Positions 15,086-20,863 of a stretch of 20,863 nt of DNA are shown piece after piece. The notes beneath the pieces were generated by a model. The model ran no database searches. It was given only the letters and a program-made list of their open reading frames with translations, and was not told the DNA's origin. The position numbers and the translations under genes were made by a program. Position 1 is the stretch's first letter. The number at the start of each line of letters is the position of its first letter. The stretch is from Pseudomonadota bacterium (GTDB taxonomy: Bacteria; Desulfobacterota; Desulfobacteria; Desulfobacterales; Desulfobacteraceae): the NCBI GenBank assembly GCA_018816605.1, contig JAHIVS010000546.1:1-20863 (forward strand), given 5' to 3'.

Positions 15086-16729
15086 ATGCCCAAAAACGGT
15101 TTGCTCCATCCGGATTTGTCCCATAACCAGGGAGTTTTCAGAAAATTAACAGAACAAGCGGCCCGGTTAGGGACAGACCCCTATCATTTAAAACAGCTTA
15201 TCCTCCATCCCGGCAGATTTGCTGATTTCTCGCTGAAAACCAAAAATTTTTTTCTTGATTTTTCCCGTCAGCGAATGGATGCTGATGTATTGAAGTCTCT
15301 GATCCGACTGGCAAAAGAAACAGACGCCTGCCGGACCTTTTCAGACATGGCGACCGGCAAACTTGTAAATACAACTGAAAAAAGAGCGGCCTTTCATACG
15401 GCAACCAGAGATTTTTCACGAAAAAATCTGAAGGTTGGTGAAGTGGATGTTCGTGCCGAGATGCAACGGGTCAACGGTGAGATTAAAGCCTTTTCTTTGG
15501 CCATCCACCAGGGGAAGCTAAAGGGCAGTACGGGAAAAGCCTTTACCCATGCCGTTGTCATTGGAATCGGCGGATCTTACCTGGGGTGCGAGTTTGCCTT
15601 TGAAGCCATGCGGCAATCCATTGATCCGAAAATCATGCTTCATTTTCTGCCCAATGTGGATATTGATAATTTTAAAAGTGCCATCAAGGGAATCGACCCG
15701 GCCTCCTGCCTCTGGATTGTGATCTCAAAATCCTATACCACCACTGAAACCATGGCCAATCTTGCCCAGGCACACCTCTTCTTAAAGGCAAACGGGCTTT
15801 CGCCCAAAGACCACCTGGTCACGGTAACGGCCAAGGGCAGCCCGGGGGATGATCCTTCAAATCCTGTGCTTGCAGCTTTCAATATGTTTGATTTCATCGG
15901 CGGCCGTTTTTCGGTGACCTCGGCCGTGGGGGGTGTGCCCTTGAGCCTTGCCTTTGGATTTGATTGTTTTGAACGCTTTCTTGACGGGTGCCATGCCATG
16001 GACTGTCACGCCCTGACAACCCCTGAATCCCAAAATATTCCTTTGGTGGCAGCCCTGATCAGCATCTGGAACACTTATTTCCTCAATTACCCGGCCCAGG
16101 CCATCATCCCCTATTCCAGCGGACTCTCGCGATTGGCCCCCCATGTTCAGCAGCTGAATATGGAAAGCCTGGGCAAACTATCCGCCACAGACGGCCGTTT
16201 CCTCACCCGTCCTGGCGGAACGATTATTTTCGGGGAACCGGGTACCAATGCCCAGCATTCCTTTTTCCAGCTGGCCCACCAGGGGCCTGCCTTTCCCATT
16301 GAATTTATCGGCGTGATCCATCCGGCATATGCGGGAGCGTGTGCAACATCAAAGGGGGTGACCAACCACCAGGAACTCTGGGCCAATATGATTGCCCAGA
16401 CCCTGGCCCTGGCCATTGGCAAAGCAGATGACTTTCCGGCCCGATATTTTCCCGGCAACCGACCCTCGTCCATGATCCTCATCAATGACCTTTCCCCGGA
16501 AAGTCTGGGGACCCTTCTCTCCTTTTATGAAGCAAGGACCGTGTTTGAGGGATTTATACTGGGCCTGAATCCCTTTGACCAGTTCGGAGTTGAATTGGGA
16601 AAGGGCCTGGCATCGGACATCCGCAAGGAAATTGCACTCAAAAACCAATCCCCGGACCATGGATTTAACCACCTGGAAGACGCAAAGAAATTTTATCTGG
16701 AAACCTTGTTCAGAGGTTCCCTGGAATAA
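15086..16729 (+). CDS. pgi: Glucose-6-phosphate isomerase
   Basis: Pgi interconverts glucose-6-phosphate and fructose-6-phosphate in the cytoplasm. The 547-residue length is that of the larger bacterial form. Substrate-loop segments VIGIGGSYLGCEFA (158-171) and ISKSYTTTETM (213-223) are present. Both family signatures are too: DFIGGRFSVTSAVG (269-282), and GLNPFDQFGVELGKGLA near the C-terminus with the expected active-site Lys506. GEPGTNAQHSFFQLAHQG adds the catalytic middle. ATG 15086 is preceded by AAGGAGG (15074-15080); a TTG at 15059 would place that site inside the gene and is rejected. It is divergent from the beta-helix/glmM pair, so hexose-phosphate supply and amino-sugar synthesis share one control region. 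It ends facing fabH. Confidence 0.96.
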   Translation: MPKNGLLHPDLSHNQGVFRKLTEQAARLGTDPYHLKQLILHPGRFADFSLKTKNFFLDFSRQRMDADVLKSLIRLAKETDACRTFSDMATGKLVNTTEKRAAFHTATRDFSRKNLKVGEVDVRAEMQRVNGEIKAFSLAIHQGKLKGSTGKAFTHAVVIGIGGSYLGCEFAFEAMRQSIDPKIMLHFLPNVDIDNFKSAIKGIDPASCLWIVISKSYTTTETMANLAQAHLFLKANGLSPKDHLVTVTAKGSPGDDPSNPVLAAFNMFDFIGGRFSVTSAVGGVPLSLAFGFDCFERFLDGCHAMDCHALTTPESQNIPLVAALISIWNTYFLNYPAQAIIPYSSGLSRLAPHVQQLNMESLGKLSATDGRFLTRPGGTIIFGEPGTNAQHSFFQLAHQGPAFPIEFIGVIHPAYAGACATSKGVTNHQELWANMIAQTLALAIGKADDFPARYFPGNRPSSMILINDLSPESLGTLLSFYEARTVFEGFILGLNPFDQFGVELGKGLASDIRKEIALKNQSPDHGFNHLEDAKKFYLETLFRGSLE

Positions 16730-16750
16730 CAATTACCGGGCGTGCTTTAC

Positions 16751-16798
16751 CCTGAAGATCATGAAGAAGACACCTTCCTGTCCTTCATGATCTTCAGG
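16751..16798. repeat. 16-bp perfect inverted repeat between pgi and fabH
   Basis: CCTGAAGATCATGAAG (16751-16766) is matched exactly by its reverse complement at 16783-16798. An extra GACA/TGTC pairing sits inside, with a six-base loop. It starts 22 bases after the pgi stop and ends 12 bases before the fabH stop. There is no T-run on either side, so it is not a standard intrinsic terminator. It may stop or stabilise the ends of both converging transcripts. Confidence 0.8.
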
Positions 16799-16809
16799 AT
16801 GAATCGCTG

Positions 16810-17823
16810 TTAATGAAACCGGTATACGGAAGCACCCCAGGTTAGACCGGCACCAAGGGCGACAAAAAGAACGGTCTCACCGGATTTACCGGTTCGTCCC
16901 TGTTCAATAGCCTCATGGAGTGCAAGGGGAATACTGGCGGCGGTTGTATTCCCGTATTTTTCGATATTATGAAAGACCTTGTCATCTGCAAGCTTTAAAA
17001 ATTGTCCAAAGGCCTGGTTGATTCTCTTGTTGGCCTGGTGGGGAACGATAAGGTCAATCTGGTCAAGCCCTATTCCTGCTTTTTCAAGGACTTCATAGGT
17101 TACCTTGGGCAGCAGTCGAACAGCTTTTTTAAAGATGCTCGGTCCGTCCATGACCGGAAAATACCGGGGATCATCCAGGGGCACGCCGTCGGGATTCCGT
17201 TTGGGAAGCCTGGAGGCCGGTAATTCTGCCATCAACGATTCGGCATAGTTTCCATCTGCATGGAGGACAGATGCCAGAAGACCCACGGGCTCCTGAGTTT
17301 CTATGCCTTCAATACAGACAGCCGCAGCCCCGTCCCCGAAAATAACGGTGACATCTCTGCCCCGTGTGGATTTGTCCAGTCCCGAGGAATGAACTTCCCC
17401 CCCCACTAAAAGGACCTTTTTGGCAAGGCCGGTCTTGATATAGGCATCTGCTGTGGCAAACCCGTATAAAAAACCAGTACACTGCTGACGGATATCCAGT
17501 GCCGGGGTAGAATTCAACCCCAGCTTGGCAGCCAGCAGACAGCCGCATCCCGGGAACATGATGTCCGGACTCAAGGTGGCAAAGATGATAAAATCCAGAT
17601 CTTCAGCAACCCATCCGGCTGCATCCAATGCCTTTCTGGCTGCTTCATATCCAAGATCAGATGCACCGGTTACGCCTTCCTGGGGTATCCAATATCGTTG
17701 TTTGATTCCGGTACGCTGTTGGATCCACGTATCAGAGGTGTCCATAATTTTTTCAAGATCTTTATTGGTAATGAGATTGGGGGGAACAAACATACCTGTA
17801 CCCCTTATAATGCTGTTTATCAT
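16810..17823 (-). CDS. fabH: Beta-ketoacyl-ACP synthase III
   Basis: FabH starts fatty-acid synthesis by joining an acyl-CoA to malonyl-ACP. The 337 residues contain the complete Cys-His-Asn triad: Cys115 in DIRQQCTGFLYG, His262 in VPHQANKRIN, and Asn292 in KYGNTTAASIP. The C-terminal GAGLTWGASVYRFH is typical. An extra stretch at about 188-225 (ADGNYAESL to DDPRYFPVMDG) makes the central region longer than in E. coli FabH, as also seen in relatives with unusual primers. It stands alone, with no acpP, fabD, fabG or plsX next to it, so it may be a second FabH or serve a special acyl starter. ATG 17823 has GGGAG six bases upstream and a good promoter at 17891-17919. Confidence 0.92.
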   Translation of the reverse strand: MINSIIRGTGMFVPPNLITNKDLEKIMDTSDTWIQQRTGIKQRYWIPQEGVTGASDLGYEAARKALDAAGWVAEDLDFIIFATLSPDIMFPGCGCLLAAKLGLNSTPALDIRQQCTGFLYGFATADAYIKTGLAKKVLLVGGEVHSSGLDKSTRGRDVTVIFGDGAAAVCIEGIETQEPVGLLASVLHADGNYAESLMAELPASRLPKRNPDGVPLDDPRYFPVMDGPSIFKKAVRLLPKVTYEVLEKAGIGLDQIDLIVPHQANKRINQAFGQFLKLADDKVFHNIEKYGNTTAASIPLALHEAIEQGRTGKSGETVLFVALGAGLTWGASVYRFH

Positions 17824-17880
17824 TGAATCTCCCTAATTTAGAACAAAATTAATAATTGCTAAATATCAGATACTGCTATA

Positions 17881-17909
17881 TTGTTCACGCTTTATAGTAT
17901 TTATTTAAT
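17881..17909 (+). promoter_or_regulatory. Possible promoter for the antiporter gene
   Basis: TTGTTC (17881-17886), 17 bases, then TTTAAT (17904-17909), followed after 49 bases by the GTG start. The -35 box is weak. The two divergent promoters would overlap almost fully and so could exclude each other. Confidence 0.3.
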
Positions 17910-17919
17910 CTTTAGGCAA
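17891..17919 (-). promoter_or_regulatory. Sigma-70-type promoter for fabH
   Basis: On the minus strand TTGCCT (17919-17914), exactly 17 bases, then TATAAA (17896-17891). The fabH ATG is about 68 bases further on. The site overlaps a candidate promoter for the divergent antiporter gene. Confidence 0.6.
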
Positions 17920-17958
17920 GAACCCTAATCTTTAAAACCACTTATATTTAAGGGAACC

Positions 17959-18897
17959 GTGTTTATACAATTGCTCATGCTGATAACGGGTCTTGCGCTC
18001 CTGTATTATGGATCTTCCATCCTTGTGGAGGGTGCGGCTTCCACTGCTGTCCTGTTTGCAGTCCGTCCGGTTATTATCGGACTGACCATTGTCTCCCTTG
18101 CCACCTCTGCCCCGGAACTTTTGGTCAGTCTGGTGGCCGCTGTTAAGGGCTCTGGCGCCATCTCCATCGGCAATATTTTGGGCAGCAATGTTATCAATAT
18201 CGCCCTGGTATTGGGAATTTCCGCAGTCATACGGCCGGTTGCCATTCAACGCCAGGTGGTAACCATTGAAATTCCTTATATGCTTTTCATTTCCATTGTT
18301 TTCTGGCTGCTGTGTCTGGATTCGGCCATCACCAGAAGTGACGGAATCATTCTGATCTGTTTTCTGCTAATTTTTCTCCTCTACGGAATTCTCACTGCCA
18401 AAGACAAATCCAATGGAAAAAAGACGGGAAATCCCCGCAATCATATAAAACAAATTTGTAAAAATTTGTTTTATATGATTGCGGGGATTGTCATGCTGTC
18501 TTTTGGCGCCAATTTTGTGGTAAAACAAGCCATTGTCCTTGCAAACGAAATGGGGCTTTCCCAGACCTTTATCGGCATCTCGGTGGTCGCCCTTGGGACA
18601 TCCCTGCCTGAACTTGCCACATCTGCCGTGGCAGCGGCCAGGGGAGAAAGCGATATTTCCGTTGGCAATGTGGTGGGATCCAATTTGTTCAATATCTGCC
18701 TGGTAATGGGAGTTGTGGGCATTTTCAATCCCATGTCCCTTGACCCGGCCCTCCATTCCTTCCAATTTCCGTTCATGATTTTTATTTGTTTTGTCCTGGT
18801 TGCCATGGCCTTTGTAAAAAAAGGGGTCACTAAATTGGGGGGAATTGGCTTCATTTTCTTATTTTTTTTATATATCACGGTATCCTATATACATTAG
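17959..18897 (+). CDS. Sodium/calcium antiporter, CaCA family (YrbG-like)
   Basis: A 312-residue inner-membrane cation exchanger with about ten membrane helices. It shows the two inverted alpha-repeats that define the family: VIIGLTIVSLATSAPELLVSLV (38-59) with ISIGNILGSNVINI, and FIGISVVALGTSLPELATSAV (204-224) with ISVGNVVGSNLFNI. Glu53 and Glu218 are the paired ion-binding acids. GTG at 17959 has AGGGAA just upstream, and no ATG fits. A perfect 28-bp-arm inverted repeat lies within the gene and encodes residues 158-177: the end of the cytoplasmic loop and start of helix 6. The reading frame stays open through it. The ion actually moved (calcium or another cation) cannot be read from sequence. 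Confidence 0.9.
   Translation: MFIQLLMLITGLALLYYGSSILVEGAASTAVLFAVRPVIIGLTIVSLATSAPELLVSLVAAVKGSGAISIGNILGSNVINIALVLGISAVIRPVAIQRQVVTIEIPYMLFISIVFWLLCLDSAITRSDGIILICFLLIFLLYGILTAKDKSNGKKTGNPRNHIKQICKNLFYMIAGIVMLSFGANFVVKQAIVLANEMGLSQTFIGISVVALGTSLPELATSAVAAARGESDISVGNVVGSNLFNICLVMGVVGIFNPMSLDPALHSFQFPFMIFICFVLVAMAFVKKGVTKLGGIGFIFLFFLYITVSYIH
18430..18489. repeat. Perfect 60-bp palindrome (28-bp arms, 4-base loop) inside the antiporter gene
   Basis: The left arm at 18430-18457 and right arm at 18462-18489 are exact reverse complements; GTAA (18458-18461) separates them. The arms fall exactly on codon boundaries (codons 158 and 177), so both strands encode almost the same peptide: NPRNHIKQI then NLFYMIAGI. 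I checked every base of both arms. Confidence 0.97.
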
Positions 18898-19000
18898 TTA
18901 ACAATTTCGCCTTTTTTTGATTTTTTCCTTGCAAGTCTGAACAAATCTATTATATGGACACATATTCAGGCAAACATTCCATTTTAACGAGGGGCATAGA

Positions 19001-19393
19001 ATGGCAGACCCGACACGACTTCTGATAGTTGACGATAATGAAGACATCTTATCTACCTTTTATGAATTTTTCAATTCCATGGGGTATGAAGTTAAAACGG
19101 CAGTAGACGGATTTATCGCCCTCAAACTATTGAGGGACAAATCCTTATTTTTTGATTGTCTGATCACAGACCTTGTGATGCCCAACATCAGCGGGGTGGG
19201 ACTTATCTCCATTGTAAAAAAAGAATTCCCCCACCTGAAAATTGTAGCCATAACAGGTTACGGCGATCATCCCGGGGCACTTGCCTCGGAAGCCCAGGCA
19301 GATATTGTTCTTTTTAAACCCATTGATTTGTTTAAAATCGAAGACACGGTAGCAAGTCTTCTGAGCAATGATAACAAAAACCCGAAAGAGTAA
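19001..19393 (+). CDS. Stand-alone response-regulator receiver protein
   Basis: The 130-residue protein is a receiver domain alone. It has the acidic pair Asp11/Asp12 (LLIVDDNED), the phosphate-accepting Asp57 (CLITDLVMP), Thr85 (AITGYG) and Lys106 (LFKPID), so it should take a phosphoryl group from a histidine kinase. It has no output domain. The ATG at 19001 follows GAGGGG. Only nine bases separate it from the sigma-54 activator gene, so the two together resemble an NtrC-type regulator split into two proteins. No histidine kinase gene is in the window. Confidence 0.92.
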   Translation: MADPTRLLIVDDNEDILSTFYEFFNSMGYEVKTAVDGFIALKLLRDKSLFFDCLITDLVMPNISGVGLISIVKKEFPHLKIVAITGYGDHPGALASEAQADIVLFKPIDLFKIEDTVASLLSNDNKNPKE

Positions 19394-19402
19394 AGCAAAA
19401 CC

Positions 19403-20473
19403 ATGAGCACTCCCCTAATCGGCGTCAGCAAATCAATATTAAAGATTAAGGAACTGATCAACCACGTGGCCAACACCTGCCTGAATGTGTTGATTACAGG
19501 CGAAACCGGGGTGGGCAAGGAAGTGGTGGCAGAATGCCTTTATCTTGAATCCACACGCGCTTCACAAAATTTTGTTAAAATCAATTGTGCGGCACTGCCG
19601 GAAACCCTTCTTGAAAGCGAACTTTATGGCTATGAAAAAGGGGCTTTTACCGGTGCCCATAAAAAACGGCCCGGCAAATTCCAGACCGCAGACAAGGGGG
19701 TGCTCTTTCTGGATGAGATCGGTGATATGCCCCTGTCTCTGCAGTCAAAGATGCTACATGTCCTCCAGAGCGGGGAATTTTCGCCCCTGGGATCAGACCA
19801 GGATTTTAAAACCGATGTTTGGGTAATTGCCGCCACCAACCACAACCTGGAAGAAAGCATCCGGCAAAAAACATTCAGGGAGGATCTGTATTACCGGCTC
19901 AATATCATTAAGATTGATATTCCCCCTCTGCGACAAAGAAAAGAAGATATCCCCTCCCTTATTGAATATTATTTCAGGTTATACAAGACCGAATATCCCA
20001 ACAACATGGGCAGCAAACCCGATGCCCAGACTTTGGATCGGCTGTGCAACTATTCCTGGCCGGGCAATGTAAGACAATTGCAAAACTGCATCAAAAAGCA
20101 GATGGTTGTAAATTCCTGGGAAAAAATATTTAACGAACTGCCCAACGACCACCCTGATGGAACTTTCGAAATTGTTTCCGATTCTGTGCCCAGAAGTTCG
20201 TCTTCCTTGCTTCACAATGTTGCAAACAATGACCGGATGAGTATCATCTCTGAATTTGTTGACCTGTCCACCAGCTCTGAAAAACTATTCGAAGACATTT
20301 CACTCAAAAAAATCAAAAAACTGGCATCTGACAAGGTGGAAAAAGAAGTGATCACCTTTGTCCTTGAAAAATTGGGGTGGAACCGTTCCAAGGCAGCAAA
20401 AATTTTAAAAATAAGCTATAAAACACTTCTATACAAAATGAGTGAATTCAAGGTCAGTCCACCGGTAAAATAG
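19403..20473 (+). CDS. Sigma-54-dependent transcription activator without sensory domain
   Basis: The AAA+ domain begins almost at residue 1 and has all functional parts: Walker A GETGVGKE (33-40), the sigma-54 contact loop GAFTGA (80-85), Walker B LFLDEIGD (101-108), arginine residues around FREDLYYRL (158-166), and WPGNVRQL (219-226). A poorly conserved, Ser/Asp-rich linker (about 245-300) leads to a Fis-type DNA-binding helix-turn-helix, RSKAAKILKISYKTLLYKM (328-346). It should remodel sigma-54 polymerase at target promoters. With no N-terminal control domain it must be controlled another way, most simply through the receiver protein encoded just upstream. The start ATG 19403 has only a weak ribosome site, hinting at coupling. 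Confidence 0.93.
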   Translation: MSTPLIGVSKSILKIKELINHVANTCLNVLITGETGVGKEVVAECLYLESTRASQNFVKINCAALPETLLESELYGYEKGAFTGAHKKRPGKFQTADKGVLFLDEIGDMPLSLQSKMLHVLQSGEFSPLGSDQDFKTDVWVIAATNHNLEESIRQKTFREDLYYRLNIIKIDIPPLRQRKEDIPSLIEYYFRLYKTEYPNNMGSKPDAQTLDRLCNYSWPGNVRQLQNCIKKQMVVNSWEKIFNELPNDHPDGTFEIVSDSVPRSSSSLLHNVANNDRMSIISEFVDLSTSSEKLFEDISLKKIKKLASDKVEKEVITFVLEKLGWNRSKAAKILKISYKTLLYKMSEFKVSPPVK

Positions 20474-20678
20474 TTGTTCTTTCATTTATTATTATCCTTT
20501 ACTTCACCTTTGTTTTTACATATAGATTTATGAATTGGGTTGTTGCATTATTCCGTGTCCATTCTATGCAACAAATAAGGCTTTGAATTTTAATTCAAAA
20601 ATATGATTTTCCACAATATGAACACTTCATACAAGGAAATTCAACAAAGCATCTTTTACATTTTTTAAAGGAGGGAGT
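20474..20678. promoter_or_regulatory. Control region with two dyads upstream of the binding-protein gene
   Basis: This 205-base AT-rich gap holds TTGTTGCAT (20540-20548) and its exact inverse ATGCAACAA (20566-20574), 17 bases apart. Next is TTTGAATT-TT-AATTCAAA (20582-20599). No GG-N10-GC sigma-54 promoter and no good sigma-70 promoter was found by eye. The dyads may bind a regulator or form RNA hairpins. Confidence 0.4.
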
Positions 20679-20863
20679 ATGCGGAAAACGATCGTATTCA
20701 CAATTGTGGCCTTTGCATTTGCCATGATGTTTTCACCACTGGCCTTTTCTGCCAGAAAAACCATTATCAAAATAGGCATAAACGCACCCTTAACCGGCGA
20801 TATACCCAAGGTGGGTGAAGGCACCAAATATGCGGCCATGATGTGGCTTGAAGACATTGAAAA
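20679..20863 (+). CDS. ABC-transporter periplasmic substrate-binding protein (LivJ-like), N-terminal part
   Basis: Only the first 61 codons are in the window. Residues 1-25 are a signal peptide (basic MRK, hydrophobic core, likely cut after AFSA). The mature part, IKIGINAPLTGDIPKVGEGTKYAAMMWLEDIE, matches the start of Peripla_BP_6 proteins, which bind branched-chain amino acids, amides or related small molecules outside the inner membrane. The ribosome site AAGGAGGGAG just upstream of ATG 20679 is very strong. The permease and ATPase genes would lie to the right. The substrate cannot be judged from this fragment. Confidence 0.8.
   Translation, partial: MRKTIVFTIVAFAFAMMFSPLAFSARKTIIKIGINAPLTGDIPKVGEGTKYAAMMWLEDIE

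Noticed and set aside
18367..18878. Two long minus-strand open frames (132 and 135 codons) opposite the antiporter gene
   Set aside because: They lie wholly opposite a well-supported gene, lack good ribosome sites, and resemble no family. One repeats the palindrome peptide only because the palindrome reads the same on both strands.
20530..20550. Possible sigma-54 promoter at the TTGGGTTGTTGCAT stretch before the binding-protein gene
   Set aside because: The GG and GC pairs are six bases apart, not the required ten, so it fails the -24/-12 pattern.
1..20863. tRNA genes, CRISPR arrays, insertion sequences or attachment sites
   Set aside because: Looked for in the gaps between genes; no cloverleaf, spaced repeat array, transposase fragment or target-site duplication was found.

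Overview
The window looks like ordinary chromosome from a Gram-negative, probably anaerobic bacterium of the Desulfobacterota (my guess: a Desulfobacteraceae-type sulfate reducer). This is inferred from moderate GC content, MEP-pathway and outer-membrane genes, the xseA-xseB-ispA-dxs-tlyA gene order, and an SPL-family radical SAM protein in a non-spore-former setting. I saw no rRNA, tRNA, CRISPR, transposase or integrase. It is mostly housekeeping DNA with several unusual local structures.

Layout. (1) 1-524, minus: N-terminal part of a TolC-type outer-membrane protein, with its own promoter. (2) 756-3707, plus: a tightly overlapping trio of purC, a ParB-domain protein and an SPL-family radical SAM protein, closed by a two-way terminator at 3721-3773. 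(3) 11156 down to 3797, minus: xseA, xseB, ispA, dxs and tlyA, very likely one transcript from a promoter at 11192-11220, followed by an EF-G-2-like GTPase. (4) 11445-12149, plus: a Bax inhibitor-1/YccA membrane protein with a good promoter, ending at a terminator shared with glmM. (5) 14906 down to 12228, minus: a left-handed beta-helix protein carrying a G10 tract, then glmM. (6) 15086-16729, plus: glucose-6-phosphate isomerase, facing fabH (17823-16810, minus) across a long hairpin. (7) 17959-18897, plus: a CaCA-type Na+/Ca2+ antiporter whose gene holds a perfect 28-bp-arm palindrome. (8) 19001-20473, plus: a lone receiver protein followed by a sigma-54 activator with no sensory domain. (9) 20679 to the end, plus: start of a periplasmic substrate-binding protein, behind two dyads.

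How the genes fit together. xseA/xseB (exonuclease VII), ispA/dxs (isoprenoid precursors), tlyA (RNA methylation) and the EF-G-like factor form a growth-linked block. The beta-helix protein, glmM and pgi connect fructose-6-phosphate with amino-sugar synthesis for the cell envelope. The receiver/activator pair may control the transport gene downstream, but nothing here proves it.

The observations most worth following up are the palindrome inside the antiporter gene, the purC/ParB-like/SPL-like operon with an SPL protein that appears to lack the catalytic cysteine of true spore photoproduct lyases, and the G10 tract that could switch the beta-helix gene on and off. No complete new system is proven by the sequence alone.
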